Below, piece by piece: positions 43,168 to 52,644 of a stretch of 55,770 nucleotides of DNA. The DNA lies in contig NZ_LDRU01000060.1 of assembly GCF_001476285.1 (NCBI RefSeq), positions 1 through 55,770 of the forward strand, in the 5' to 3' direction. Within the stretch, counting starts at the first letter, position 1, and each line of letters begins with the position of its first letter. The position numbers and the translations under genes were made by a program. The DNA is from Microbacterium testaceum (GTDB lineage Bacteria; Actinomycetota; Actinomycetes; Actinomycetales; Microbacteriaceae). A model generated the notes under the pieces. The model had not been told where the DNA came from, did not search any database, and worked only from the letters and a program-made list of their open reading frames with translations.

Positions 43168-44379
43168 ATGCGCAGTTCTTCCTTCCGCGCGGGTCCCCTC
43201 CGCCGCGCGGGCCTGCTCGCGCTCGCGGTCGGTGCGGCCGTCGGACTCACGGCGTGCGCCGGGGGTGCCGGCTCCGCCGCGCCCGCGTCGAGTGCCCCGG
43301 CCGACACCGGTACTCGCGTCGCCCTGTCGTACCCCGGTGGCATCGTCGTGCTCGACGGCGAGAGCCTCGAGACCCTCGCCGACGTCGCCTCCGAGGAGTT
43401 CACGCGCCTGAACCCCGCGGGCGACGGCCGCCACGTCATGGTCACCACGAGTGAGGGCTTCCAGGTACTGGATGCCGGGACCTCGGCCACCGAGCCCGAG
43501 CTCACCGACCTCGTGTTCCCGGCATCCAAGCCCGGCCACGTCGTGACGCACGGCGGCACGACGGTGCTCTACGCCGACGGCACGAGCGACTCCACGATCT
43601 TCGACACCGATGCCCTTCTGGCATCCACGGACGCGCTCCCCGAGGTCGAGACCATCGCGGGTGTCGAGGCGCACCACGGTGTGTCGATCGTGCTCGAGGA
43701 CGGCTCGTTCGTCACGACCGTCGGCAACGCCAACGGTCGCACGGGCATCGTCGTGAAGGACCCGTCGGGTGCCACCGTCGCCGAGAACGCCACCTGCCCG
43801 GGCGTCCACGGCGAGGGGACCGCGAAGGGCGAGGTCGTCGTCTTCGGCTGCGAGAACGGCGCCCTGATCTACGCCGACGGCGAGATCACCAAGGTCGACG
43901 CTCCCGACCAGCCCTACGGTCGCATGGGCAACATCTTCGTCACCGACACCAGCTCCCTCGTGCTCGGCGACTACAAGGACGACCGGGATGCCGAGGGCTA
44001 CCTGCTGCACCGCGTCGCGGTGATCGACACCGACGCCAAGACGCAGAAGGTCGTCGACATGCCGGAGGGTGCCGAGTACACGTTCCGCGACCTGGCGCGG
44101 GGTCCGGGAGACCTCGGCTACGTCCTCGCCTCGGACGGTGCGATCCACGTGTTCGATCTCGAGAAGGGCGTCTTCACCGATTCGTTCCCCGTCATCGGCG
44201 CGTGGGAGGGTCCCGTCGAGTGGCAGGACGCCCACCCCGCCATCAAGGTCTCGGGCGACATCGCCTACGTGACCGAGCCGGCGAAGAACGCCGTGCACGC
44301 GGTCGATCTCACCTCGGGCGAGGTCGTGAAGAGTGCGACGCTCGACGTCACCCCGAATGAGATCGCGCTGACCCGCTGA
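43168..44379 (+). CDS. aztD: AztD-type zinc chaperone lipoprotein, paralogue 2
   Basis: 403-residue lipoprotein (lipobox LTAC, Cys 30) with beta-propeller-like repeats. Candidate zinc ligands are H124 and H128 (KPGHVVTH), H169 and H170 (EAHHG), and C210, H214 and C228 (CPGVHGEG, FGCENG). These match the pattern recalled for AztD better than paralogue 1 does, but the HVDHFHYY-type patch is absent. AAAAGAAAGAGA lies before the ATG. Last gene of the operon; it ends 4 bp from the convergent LysR gene. Confidence 0.82.
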   Translation: MRSSSFRAGPLRRAGLLALAVGAAVGLTACAGGAGSAAPASSAPADTGTRVALSYPGGIVVLDGESLETLADVASEEFTRLNPAGDGRHVMVTTSEGFQVLDAGTSATEPELTDLVFPASKPGHVVTHGGTTVLYADGTSDSTIFDTDALLASTDALPEVETIAGVEAHHGVSIVLEDGSFVTTVGNANGRTGIVVKDPSGATVAENATCPGVHGEGTAKGEVVVFGCENGALIYADGEITKVDAPDQPYGRMGNIFVTDTSSLVLGDYKDDRDAEGYLLHRVAVIDTDAKTQKVVDMPEGAEYTFRDLARGPGDLGYVLASDGAIHVFDLEKGVFTDSFPVIGAWEGPVEWQDAHPAIKVSGDIAYVTEPAKNAVHAVDLTSGEVVKSATLDVTPNEIALTR

Positions 44380-44382
44380 TCC

Positions 44383-45270
44383 TCACCGACCGCCCCGGTC
44401 GTACGCCACCTGCAGTGCCGCGCGCACGGCGCGTACGCCGGGGCGGTCGGCCGTTCCGCGCCGGACGGCCGTGAACACCTCGCGGCGCGGCTCGCCCGGC
44501 AGGTCGACCAGCCGCACCGCCGGAGCGTCGCCGGCGAAGACGAGGTCGGGGATCATGCCGACGGCGTGACCGGATGCCACGAGCCGCACGTGCGCGGTCA
44601 GGTCGGCCATCTCGAACCGCACGTCGGGCTCGAACCCGGCGGCTCGGCACTGCTGGGTCGCCCACTGCCGGGCGGCGGTGCCCACCGGCTCCATCACCCA
44701 GGAGCGGTCGCGCAGGTCGTCGAGCCGCCGCGCGGGATCGTCGCGAGAGACGGCCAGGCGGATGGCATCCCGCCCCAGCAGGCTCCGCTCGATGCCGTCG
44801 CGGTGCTCGCGCGTGTGGCCGGGGTACTGCTCGGCGACGGCGAGGTCGAAGCCGCGCGCGGCCACCTCGAACAGGCCCTCCTCGGGAGCCAGCTCGGCGA
44901 CCTCGATGCGCATCCCCGGCTCGCTCTCGGCGAGGGCGTCGAGGGTGCGGGGGAGCAGACCGTGGGCGGCGGACTGCATGACGGCGACGCGCACGGGCGC
45001 GAGGGACGGGCGGAGGCGTTCGAGCTCCGCGCGGGCGGCTTCGTCGGCCGCAAGCATGCGCGCGGCATGGGCGGCGAGGGCCGCGCCCTGCGCGGTGAGG
45101 CGGAGGCGGCGGCCGTCGGGCTCGAGCAGCGGGACACCGGCCTCCTTCTCGAGGAGCGAGAGCTGCTGCGAGATCGTCGAGGGGCTGTAGGAGAGGGCCT
45201 CGGCGACGGCGGCGAGGGTTCCGCGGATCGACAGTTCGTGCAGCAGGCGGAGACGGCGCAGATCGAACAT
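44383..45270 (-). CDS. LysR family regulator of putA (likely)
   Basis: 295-residue LysR-type regulator. Helix-turn-helix: LRRLRLLHELSIRGTLAAVAEALSYSPSTISQQLSLLEKEAG (residues 5-46), then a substrate-binding domain from about 90. AAGGGA lies eight bases before the ATG. Divergent from putA; position and an LTTR box at 45295-45309 point to control of proline degradation. It contains no other specific mark. Confidence 0.9.
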   Translation of the reverse strand: MFDLRRLRLLHELSIRGTLAAVAEALSYSPSTISQQLSLLEKEAGVPLLEPDGRRLRLTAQGAALAAHAARMLAADEAARAELERLRPSLAPVRVAVMQSAAHGLLPRTLDALAESEPGMRIEVAELAPEEGLFEVAARGFDLAVAEQYPGHTREHRDGIERSLLGRDAIRLAVSRDDPARRLDDLRDRSWVMEPVGTAARQWATQQCRAAGFEPDVRFEMADLTAHVRLVASGHAVGMIPDLVFAGDAPAVRLVDLPGEPRREVFTAVRRGTADRPGVRAVRAALQVAYDRGGR

Positions 45271-45294
45271 GGCATCCCTTCGCTTTCATCGAAG

Positions 45295-45309
45295 ATAACC
45301 CATCGCTAT
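45295..45309. promoter_or_regulatory. LysR-type box (T-N11-A)
   Basis: ATA-N9-TAT at 45295-45309 gives the LysR-type T-N11-A pattern. Next to it, CTTCG-N7-CGAAG forms a second short palindrome at 45278-45294. Both lie between the divergent lysR and putA starts. Confidence 0.55.
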
Positions 45310-45369
45310 TGATCGCTTTTCCCGATGAGATGCGGGCTGCACACTGAGGGCATCCGAGGAAGGATCGCC

Positions 45370-48300
45370 ATGTCGCTCACCGACCAGCACGCCCCCGCCA
45401 CTCCCGCCGCCCTCGTGTCTCCGCACGAGCTCGCCGACGAGGCGATCGCCCTCGTGCGCCGCTGGCTCGCCGAGAGTCGTGAAGAGCCCATCGACGTCTC
45501 GGCCGAGCGTCTCGCCGGCGTGCTGCGCGATCCGCACGGCCTCGACTTCACGGTCGGTTTCGTCGACGGTGTCGTGCGCCCCGAGGACGTGCGGGTCGCC
45601 GCGCGCAACCTCGCCGCGCTGACGCCGCTCATCCCGGGGTTCCTCCCGCTGCACCTGAAGGCCGCGATCCGTCTCGGTGCTCTCGCTGCGCCGATCCTGC
45701 CGCAGGTCGTGGTTCCCGCCGCCCGCCTCGCGCTGCGGTCGATGGTGCGTCACCTGATCGTCGACGCGAGCGATCGCAAGCTCGGCGCGGCCATCACCGC
45801 GATCCGCGGCCGGGGCGACGGCATCCGTCTCAATGTGAACCTGCTCGGCGAGGCGATCCTCGGCAAGAAGGAGGCCGCGCGCCGGCTCGCGGGTACCCGC
45901 AAGCTCCTCGCTCGCGACGACGTCGACTACGTCTCGATCAAGGTCTCGTCGACCGTCGCCCCGCACACGCCGTGGGCGTTCGACGCCGCCGTCGCCGATG
46001 CCGTGTCGGCCCTGCGCCCGCTGTACCGCGTGGCGAAGCAGACCGGCACCTTCCTCAACCTCGACATGGAGGAGTTCAAAGACCTCGACCTCACCCTCGC
46101 GGTGTTCGAGACCCTGCTCGGCGAGCCGGAGTTCCACGGTGTCGAGGCCGGCATCGTGCTGCAGGCCTACCTGCCCGATGCCTTCGCCGCGATGATCCGC
46201 CTGCAGGAGTGGACCGCCGCGCGGGTGGCATCCGGGGGCGCGCCCATCAAGGTGCGCGTCGTCAAGGGTGCGAACCTGCCCATGGAGCGGGTCGATGCCG
46301 ACGTGCACGACTGGCCGCTCGCGACCTGGCCGTCGAAGCAGGCGACCGACGCCTCTTACAAGGCGGTGCTCGACTACGCGCTCCGGCCGGAGCACACGAA
46401 GAACGTGCGGATCGGCGTCGCGGGACACAACCTGTTCGACGTCGCGCTGGCCTGGCTGCTGGCGGAGCGGCGGGGCGTCGCGGAGGGCATCGAGATCGAG
46501 ATGCTCCTCGGCATGGCGAGCGCCCAACAGGCGGTGGTTCGTCGGACGGTGGGCTCGATCCTGCTGTACACGCCCGTCGTCCACCCGCAGGAGTTCGACG
46601 TCGCGATCGCGTACCTCATCCGACGGCTCGAGGAAGGTGCGTCGAGCGAGAACTTCATGTCGGCGGTGTTCGACCTCGACACGCACGAGGCGCTGTTCGC
46701 GCGTGAGCGTGATCGCTTCCTGGCATCCCTCGCCGAGATGCACTCCGGCGTTCCCGCCTCGAACCGCGTGCAGGACCGAACTGCGCCTGCGGTTCCCGCG
46801 TCGTCGCACGGGTTCCGCAACACCCCGGACTCCGATGCGGCGATCGCGGCGAACCGGCGGTGGGCCGCGGGAATCGTGGCGCGCATGCGGGACTCCGACC
46901 TCGGCCGCGCGACCATCGCCGCCCACACCGTGACCGACGAAGACGCCCTGAACACCCTGATCCAGGATGCCGTGGACGCCGCCGCCGCGTGGCGCGCGCT
47001 CGGTCCCGCGGGTCGCGCGGAGATCCTGCACCGCGCCGGCGATGCCCTCGAGGCGCGTCGCGCCGACCTCATCGAGGTCATGGGCGCCGAGTGCGGCAAG
47101 GTCATCGAGCAGAGCGACCCCGAGGTGTCGGAGGCGATCGACTTCGCGCACTACTACGCCGAGCAGGCGCGGGCGCTCGGGGCGGTCGACGGAGCACGGT
47201 TCACCCCCGTCGGTGTCACCGTCGTGACCCCGCCGTGGAACTTCCCCGTCGCGATCCCCGCAGGCTCCACTCTCGCGGCGCTCGCCGCGGGCTCCGCCGT
47301 CGTCATCAAGCCCGCGGCACTCGCCGAGCGCTCCGGTGCCGTCATGGTCGAGGCGCTGTGGGAGGCGGGCGTTCCGCGCGAGGTGCTGAAGCTCGTGCAG
47401 GTGTCCGAGAACGATCTGGGCCGGCAACTGCTGACCCACCCCGCCGTGGAGCGCGTCGTGCTGACGGGCGCCTACGAGACGGCCGAGCTGTTCCGCTCCT
47501 TCCGCCCCGACCTGCCGCTGCTCGCCGAGACGAGCGGCAAGAACGCCGTGATCGTCACCCCGAGCGCCGACCTCGACCTCGCGGCGAAGGACATCGCGAT
47601 GTCGGCGTTCGGGCATGCCGGACAGAAGTGCTCCGCGGCATCCCTCGTCGTCCTCGTCGGCTCCGTCGCCCGCTCGCGCCGCTTCCGCGACCAACTCGTC
47701 GACGCGGTGACCTCGCTCGAGGTCGGGATGCCGTGGGACGAGGCTTCGCGCGTCGGCCCCCTCATCGAGCCCGCACAGGGCAAGCTGCTCACCGCACTGA
47801 CGACGCTCGAGCCCGGCCAGCGCTGGGTCGTCGAGCCGCGCCGCCTGGACGACGAGGGTCGGCTGTGGCGTCCCGGCATCCGCGAGGGCGTTCAGCCCGG
47901 CAGCGCCTTCCATCGGACGGAGTACTTCGGTCCCGTGCTCGGCATCATGACCGCCGAGACGCTCGACGAGGCGATCGAGATCGTCAACGCGATCGAGTAC
48001 GGCCTCACCTCCGGTCTGCACGCGCTCGACGCCGCCGAGATCGACACGTGGCTCGCGCGCATCGAGGCGGGCAACGTCTACGTCAACCGCGGCACCACGG
48101 GAGCGATCGTGCAGCGCCAGCCCTTCGGCGGCTGGAAGAAGTCGGCGGTGGGTGCGGGAACCAAGGCCGGCGGACCGCACTACCTGTTCGGGTTCGGGTC
48201 GTGGGCGGATGCCGAGGGCGGGGCCGCCGCGGGTCCGGACGCACTCGCCGCCCCGGCGCTCGCCGCCGTGCCCGCCGCGGACCGCGCGTGGCTGGCATCC

Positions 48301-48822
48301 GCTCTCGCGAACGACGCCTCCGCGTGGGCGTCGGAGTTCTCGCTCGCCCGCGATGTGACGGGGCTCGAGTCGGAGCAGAACGTGCTGCGGTACGCGGCGG
48401 TGCCGGTGACCGTGCGGGTGGAGGAGGCGTCGGAGACGGCGCTGGTGCGGGTCGTCGCCGCGGGGATTCGCGCCGGTTCCCCCGTCGTCGTGAGCTCCGC
48501 GCGAGAGCTGTCGCCCGCGGTGCGCGCGTGGCTCGAGGGAGCGAGCGTCCGCTTCGCCGTCGAGGACGCCGCGGAGTGGGGACGTCGCGCCGCGCGTCTC
48601 GCGCGTTCGGGTGGCCGCGTGCGTCTGCTGGGCGGGTCGATCGCCGCGGTCGCGGAAGCCACCGGGGGCTCGCCCTCCGTGGCCGTGTACGCGGGCGAGG
48701 TCACCCGCGCCGGGCAGGTCGAGCTGCTGCCGTTCCTGCGGGAGCAGGCCGTGTCGATCACGGCGCACCGCTTCGGAACGCCGCGGCGGTACGCGGTGCC
48801 GTCGCTGGTGTCTGCTGGCTGA
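45370..48822 (+). CDS. putA: Bifunctional proline dehydrogenase / L-glutamate gamma-semialdehyde dehydrogenase
   Basis: 1150-residue PutA that oxidises proline to glutamate in two steps. The FAD-barrel proline dehydrogenase lies at about 90-430 (VSIKVSSTVAPH, FLNLDMEEFKDLDL, IVLQAYLPDAFA, RVVKGANLPMER). The aldehyde dehydrogenase lies at about 540-960, with Glu in LLAETSGKNAVIV and catalytic Cys 754 in GQKCSAAS. The last ~190 residues are a low-similarity C-terminal domain. No N-terminal DNA-binding ribbon-helix-helix, so it is not a self-repressor; the LysR gene fills that role. ATG at 45370 with GAGGAAGGA upstream. Confidence 0.94.
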   Translation: MSLTDQHAPATPAALVSPHELADEAIALVRRWLAESREEPIDVSAERLAGVLRDPHGLDFTVGFVDGVVRPEDVRVAARNLAALTPLIPGFLPLHLKAAIRLGALAAPILPQVVVPAARLALRSMVRHLIVDASDRKLGAAITAIRGRGDGIRLNVNLLGEAILGKKEAARRLAGTRKLLARDDVDYVSIKVSSTVAPHTPWAFDAAVADAVSALRPLYRVAKQTGTFLNLDMEEFKDLDLTLAVFETLLGEPEFHGVEAGIVLQAYLPDAFAAMIRLQEWTAARVASGGAPIKVRVVKGANLPMERVDADVHDWPLATWPSKQATDASYKAVLDYALRPEHTKNVRIGVAGHNLFDVALAWLLAERRGVAEGIEIEMLLGMASAQQAVVRRTVGSILLYTPVVHPQEFDVAIAYLIRRLEEGASSENFMSAVFDLDTHEALFARERDRFLASLAEMHSGVPASNRVQDRTAPAVPASSHGFRNTPDSDAAIAANRRWAAGIVARMRDSDLGRATIAAHTVTDEDALNTLIQDAVDAAAAWRALGPAGRAEILHRAGDALEARRADLIEVMGAECGKVIEQSDPEVSEAIDFAHYYAEQARALGAVDGARFTPVGVTVVTPPWNFPVAIPAGSTLAALAAGSAVVIKPAALAERSGAVMVEALWEAGVPREVLKLVQVSENDLGRQLLTHPAVERVVLTGAYETAELFRSFRPDLPLLAETSGKNAVIVTPSADLDLAAKDIAMSAFGHAGQKCSAASLVVLVGSVARSRRFRDQLVDAVTSLEVGMPWDEASRVGPLIEPAQGKLLTALTTLEPGQRWVVEPRRLDDEGRLWRPGIREGVQPGSAFHRTEYFGPVLGIMTAETLDEAIEIVNAIEYGLTSGLHALDAAEIDTWLARIEAGNVYVNRGTTGAIVQRQPFGGWKKSAVGAGTKAGGPHYLFGFGSWADAEGGAAAGPDALAAPALAAVPAADRAWLASALANDASAWASEFSLARDVTGLESEQNVLRYAAVPVTVRVEEASETALVRVVAAGIRAGSPVVVSSARELSPAVRAWLEGASVRFAVEDAAEWGRRAARLARSGGRVRLLGGSIAAVAEATGGSPSVAVYAGEVTRAGQVELLPFLREQAVSITAHRFGTPRRYAVPSLVSAG

Positions 48823-48871
48823 CTTCTCGCGCGCCGTCGGGCATTGCCGCGGGGCCGGAACCCGCCGCGGC

Positions 48872-49546
48872 TCAGGCCGTGCCCGAGGCCGTCACCCGCG
48901 CGGCTGCCCGTTGAACCGAGGGCGGAACCGGCGTCCCTCCCCGCGTCTGAGGGGACGTGACCGGTTCGCCCACGCTCATCCGTAGCGGCAGGGTTCCGGC
49001 CCAGACCGCGCGGTCCTCGCCGTCGTCGTCCTCCTCGACCATCGATCCGGCGTTGTCCTTCACGCTGGCCGTGGCGAGCGGAATACGCAGCACCATCGTC
49101 GCGGCCAGCTCCCGCGTCGTCATCGGCCGCACCTCGAGGCCGCGCCCCGGCATGAGGTGCTCAGACAGCGTCAGGAGCGCCGCCTCCTTCTCGTCGGCGG
49201 GGACCACGGATGCCACCCCGTGCACGACCGCGCACCGGTATCGCATCGAGCTGTCGAAGAGGGAGCGCGCGTACTTCAGACCCAGGAGGTGCGTCACCGT
49301 CACGCACACCGGCGCGCCCGCGGCGATCCGGCGGAAGAAGTCGCTCCCGGTCGATCCGTGGATGAGGAGGTCGTCTCCGTCGCGGCCGATGCCTATGGGG
49401 AGCGCCACGGGGCGATCGTCGCGCACGATCGCGATGGTGCCGGAGAGGGCACCGTCGATCACGTCGTACAGGGCCGCGCGGTCGGTGACCTGGTGGTGGG
49501 CTTCGCGGCGGATGCGGGTCTGAGCGGTGAGAGGGAGGTCGATCAT
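48872..49546 (-). CDS. Pyridoxamine 5'-phosphate oxidase-fold (PPOX) family protein
   Basis: 224-residue FMN-binding split-barrel protein. The core reads ALYDVIDGALSGTIAIVRDDRPVALPIGIGRDGDDLLIHG, then VCVTVTHLLGLKYARSLFDSSMRYRCAVVHGVASVV. It fits the PPOX/nitroimidazole-resistance-like family rather than PdxH itself. ATG at 49546 is the start of the fold; GGAGG directly abuts it. The region further upstream crosses the shared promoter. Divergent from and likely controlled by the MocR gene. Confidence 0.83.
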   Translation of the reverse strand: MIDLPLTAQTRIRREAHHQVTDRAALYDVIDGALSGTIAIVRDDRPVALPIGIGRDGDDLLIHGSTGSDFFRRIAAGAPVCVTVTHLLGLKYARSLFDSSMRYRCAVVHGVASVVPADEKEAALLTLSEHLMPGRGLEVRPMTTRELAATMVLRIPLATASVKDNAGSMVEEDDDGEDRAVWAGTLPLRMSVGEPVTSPQTRGGTPVPPSVQRAAARVTASGTA

Positions 49547-49566
49547 CCTCCGATTCCACCGGGTCG

Positions 49567-49613
49567 ACTGGTCTAGGACATAGGCCAGTTCACACCGTTT
49601 CTGATGGACCAGT
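49567..49613. promoter_or_regulatory. MocR-type repeat operator
   Basis: Three related 7-mers: ACTGGTC at 49567-49573, GGCCAGT at 49583-49589 and GACCAGT at 49607-49613. The last two are direct repeats 24 bp apart, and the first is an exact inverted copy of the third. Direct-plus-inverted half-sites are usual for MocR regulators. Lies in the 81-bp divergent gap. Confidence 0.6.
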
Positions 49614-49627
49614 GACACACTGTCCCG

Positions 49628-51073
49628 GTGATCTCCCTCGGCATCCTGGATCGACGCTCCATCGTGCCCCTGCACGAGCAAATCGCGCACGGCGTGCGAG
49701 CCGCCGTTCTCGAGGGGCGCGTGAGAGGGGGAGAGCCCGTGCCCTCGACGCGTGCCCTCGCCGCCGATCTAGGGGTCGCACGGGGAACCGTCGTGGCGGC
49801 GTACGAGATCCTCGCGGGCGAGGGCTACCTCCTCGCTATTCCGGGAGGAGGGACGGTCGTCGCCGATGTCGTCCCCCGTTCCGCCGAGCGACCCGCGTCG
49901 ACGGTGGCCCCCGCGGCCGCGTCGCATGACGACGTCGTTCTCAGTCCCGGTCGTCCCCGCACCGAGGGGCTCTCCGACGCAGCCTGGCGTTCGGCCTGGC
50001 GGCGGGCCGCAGCCCTCGATCCGGCGTCGGATGTCGACGACGTTCAGGGCCTTCGCGCGCTGAGGACCGAGATCGCGCGACACCTCGGGCGCACCCGCGG
50101 TCTCGGGGTCGCGGTGGACGACGTCATCGTCACCGCCGGCACGAGCGATGCGATGCTGCTGACCCTGCTCGCGCTCGGATCCGAGCGCGGTCGGGGGCGA
50201 CTCCGCGTGGGCATCGAGGACCCGGGCTACCCTCGCGTGCGCATGGTCCTTCGGCGTCTCGGTATCGACTCTGTGCCGATCCCCGTGCGCGTGGGATCGG
50301 GGCTGGCTCTCGACGCCCTCGCTCAGCACCGCGATCTCGATGCGCTGATCGTGACGCCGAATCACCACTACCCGCTGGGCAGCCGACTGGATGCCGAACA
50401 GCGGGCGGTCCTTCTGGCCTGGGCCGCAGAGGAGAACGTGATCGTCGTCGAGGACGACTACGACAGTGAGTTCCCGCACGGGCGGGCACCCCTGCCGCCC
50501 TTGGCGCTCCTGGATCCGTCGCGCGTGGTGCTGATCGGCAGCATGTCGAAGGTCCTGGCGCCGGCGCTGCGGTGCGGGTGGGTCGTTGCCTCCGGGGCGG
50601 TGGGTGAGCGCATCCGCGCGACACGGGAGGACCTCGATCTCCCGGTCTCTCTCGTGCAGCAGCATGCGCTCGCGCTGTACCTCGCTGAGGGTGCGCTCGC
50701 CCGCCATACGGCCCGACGGCGGCGCGACTACCGGCATCGCCGACGGCTGCTGCTCGAGGCGTTCGCGAGCGTGCCGGGGGTCGAACTCGTGGCGACGGAC
50801 GGTGGACTGCACGCCGTGGTCCTGCTCCCCGGACAGGGACTCGACACGGAGCGCGCGATCGTGGCCGGCATGGCTGAGAGCGGTGTGCGGGTCGAACCGC
50901 TGTCACGGTATGCGGCTGGCGTTGCGTCTGCGCCGCTTCCCGCGGGTTTCGTGTTCGGGTACGCCGAGCCGTCGACCGTCGTGTTGATGCAGGCGGTCGG
51001 CGCCATGATCGACGTCCTCCGGGCACATGTCGCGGGCGACGAAGGGGAAGAGGAAGGGATAGAGGCGCGCTGA
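49628..51073 (+). CDS. MocR family regulator (GntR HTH + aminotransferase fold)
   Basis: 481 residues. GntR-type winged helix at about 10-75 (PLHEQIAHGVRAAVLEGRV, VPSTRALAADLGVARGTVVAAYEIL), linker, then a type I aminotransferase fold at about 105-470. PLP site: VEDDYDSEF and the Schiff-base Lys in LIGSMSKVLAP. GTG at 49628. PLP-sensing control of the divergent PPOX-family gene is likely from position; a PdxR-type role in vitamin B6 synthesis is possible but no pdx genes are near. Confidence 0.92.
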   Translation: MISLGILDRRSIVPLHEQIAHGVRAAVLEGRVRGGEPVPSTRALAADLGVARGTVVAAYEILAGEGYLLAIPGGGTVVADVVPRSAERPASTVAPAAASHDDVVLSPGRPRTEGLSDAAWRSAWRRAAALDPASDVDDVQGLRALRTEIARHLGRTRGLGVAVDDVIVTAGTSDAMLLTLLALGSERGRGRLRVGIEDPGYPRVRMVLRRLGIDSVPIPVRVGSGLALDALAQHRDLDALIVTPNHHYPLGSRLDAEQRAVLLAWAAEENVIVVEDDYDSEFPHGRAPLPPLALLDPSRVVLIGSMSKVLAPALRCGWVVASGAVGERIRATREDLDLPVSLVQQHALALYLAEGALARHTARRRRDYRHRRRLLLEAFASVPGVELVATDGGLHAVVLLPGQGLDTERAIVAGMAESGVRVEPLSRYAAGVASAPLPAGFVFGYAEPSTVVLMQAVGAMIDVLRAHVAGDEGEEEGIEAR

Positions 51074-51134
51074 CGGCCTGGCAAGACTTCTCGCCTCGCT
51101 TCCGGATACGTCTGTTCGAGGTTGTCGCTTCCGG

Positions 51135-52634
51135 TCAGAACGGCGCGGCGTCCGGCGGGGTCGAGGTCCCTGTCGTGTGGCCCTCGCCCGCTCCGTCGGA
51201 ATCCGGAAGGAACATGATCCGCGGCGGCGGAGTCTCGGTCACGCGCTGCCCGAGGGGACTGCGGAAGTGGAGCGTGCCGTCAGACTCCTGAGTCACGCTC
51301 CACGCCGTCTCGGTCTTGAGGGTGTGGTGCCGCACGCACAGGTGGCACAGGTTCGTGAGCGTGGTCGCGCCGCCGTGCTGTGCTTCGTGATTGTGATCGA
51401 GCTGGCACCGGGTCAGCGGTGCACGGCACCCCGGAGCGCGACAGTGCTGGTCGCGCGCAGCGAGGTAGCGGCGCTGGGCGGCGGACGGGCTGTAACGGTC
51501 GACCTCGAGCACCGTGCCCGTGACGGGGTCGCACAGGACGCGATCCCACCCCGGAGCGTGGGCAGCGAGGTGCCGTGCCGACTCCGGGTCGATGGGACTT
51601 CGCCCGGCGACGGCCGCACCCGCGTCGGTGTGCCCGAGGAGCGTCAGCACGGGCACGGTGATCTGGATCTGAGCGCGAATCGCGCCGAGCCCGCCGGGAC
51701 ACGTCGCCTCGGTCGTCGGGTCGATCGTCGGAGCGGCCGTCAGGAGAAGGTCGGCGCAGAGATCGGCCCCGATCTGCGCGAGCGTCCGCTCGTCAGGGGA
51801 AGCGCGAGGGGTGTCCGCCCGTGAAGCGGTCGCGCGATCGGCCGCTGTCGCGGTGTCACCGGGGAGCCTGCCCGTCGCCGAATCAGGGTCGCCATCAGAG
51901 CTCGCGTGAGACGGTCCGCCCGTCGCGAGCTCGTCGGTTCCGCCATCTCCAGCCACCGCTCTGCTCGACGCCCGGATCACCGCGGCCTGTCGGCGCAGAC
52001 GGTCCCGGATGCCATAGGCCACGGTCGCGGGCAGGATGACGCTCAGCTCGGCCATGCCGTCCGCGAGGTCGCGAACGCTCACTCCCCGCGCTCGTGCTGC
52101 GCGGGCATGCCGAGTTGTCATCCCCTCCGGCTGAACACTCTCCGCGAGTTCGCGCGCGAAGGCCCGCACGCGCGCCGGGGAGTCTCGTTCCGCGCGGGAG
52201 AGAACGACCTCCTCCCACCCTCTTCGCGTCTCGTCGTCGTCGATGACGACCCCTGTCTCGAGCACCGCCTGAACATGCCGGAGCGTGATGCGACCCGATT
52301 CGAGCGCATCGACCGTTGAGCTGAATTTCTCGGTCAGCGTGTACGCGTCGTCGAGCTCTCGCTGGACGGTCAGGTCGTGCGACTTCGTCGCCACCGCGAT
52401 CTCGAGAGCCGCCGAACGGATCGGCATCTCGCGTTCTCGTGACGCGCGGGAGCCTGCCCGTGCGACCTCTGCGAGCGCGATCTGCATGACCTCTGCTCGC
52501 CGCCTGATCAGCGTGGCCTGCAGGCGCGCGACATCGGCGGTGACCGCGCGGATCTCGGCGACCAGCGCGCGGAGGCGGTCGCCGTCGTCGGGACTCGGCC
52601 CCATGGGAGAGGGGGGAGCGAGGAGATCGGCCAT
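51135..52634 (-). CDS. DUF222-HNH endonuclease (13E12-type family)
   Basis: 499 residues. An N-terminal DUF222 region (helical, LHAL-like VARLQATLIRRRAEVM, then VDALESGRITLRHVQAVLE and SVILPATVAYGIRDRL), an Asp/Ala/Ser/Thr-rich insert at about 225-280, and a C-terminal HNH nuclease: CRAPGCRAPLTRCQLDHNHEAQHGG, then LCHLCVRHHTLK. The family is very widespread and repeated in actinobacterial genomes (13E12 repeats in mycobacteria). ATG at 52634 with GGAG upstream; the longer frame lacks support. A LexA-like box overlaps its promoter. Confidence 0.88.
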   Translation of the reverse strand: MADLLAPPSPMGPSPDDGDRLRALVAEIRAVTADVARLQATLIRRRAEVMQIALAEVARAGSRASREREMPIRSAALEIAVATKSHDLTVQRELDDAYTLTEKFSSTVDALESGRITLRHVQAVLETGVVIDDDETRRGWEEVVLSRAERDSPARVRAFARELAESVQPEGMTTRHARAARARGVSVRDLADGMAELSVILPATVAYGIRDRLRRQAAVIRASSRAVAGDGGTDELATGGPSHASSDGDPDSATGRLPGDTATAADRATASRADTPRASPDERTLAQIGADLCADLLLTAAPTIDPTTEATCPGGLGAIRAQIQITVPVLTLLGHTDAGAAVAGRSPIDPESARHLAAHAPGWDRVLCDPVTGTVLEVDRYSPSAAQRRYLAARDQHCRAPGCRAPLTRCQLDHNHEAQHGGATTLTNLCHLCVRHHTLKTETAWSVTQESDGTLHFRSPLGQRVTETPPPRIMFLPDSDGAGEGHTTGTSTPPDAAPF

Positions 52635-52644
52635 GTCTCCACGA

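Noticed and set aside
45286..48768. 1160-codon minus-strand frame opposite putA
   Set aside because: Strand-complement shadow of putA; low-complexity Arg/Asp/Gly/Val composition and no motif, whereas putA has complete catalytic sites.
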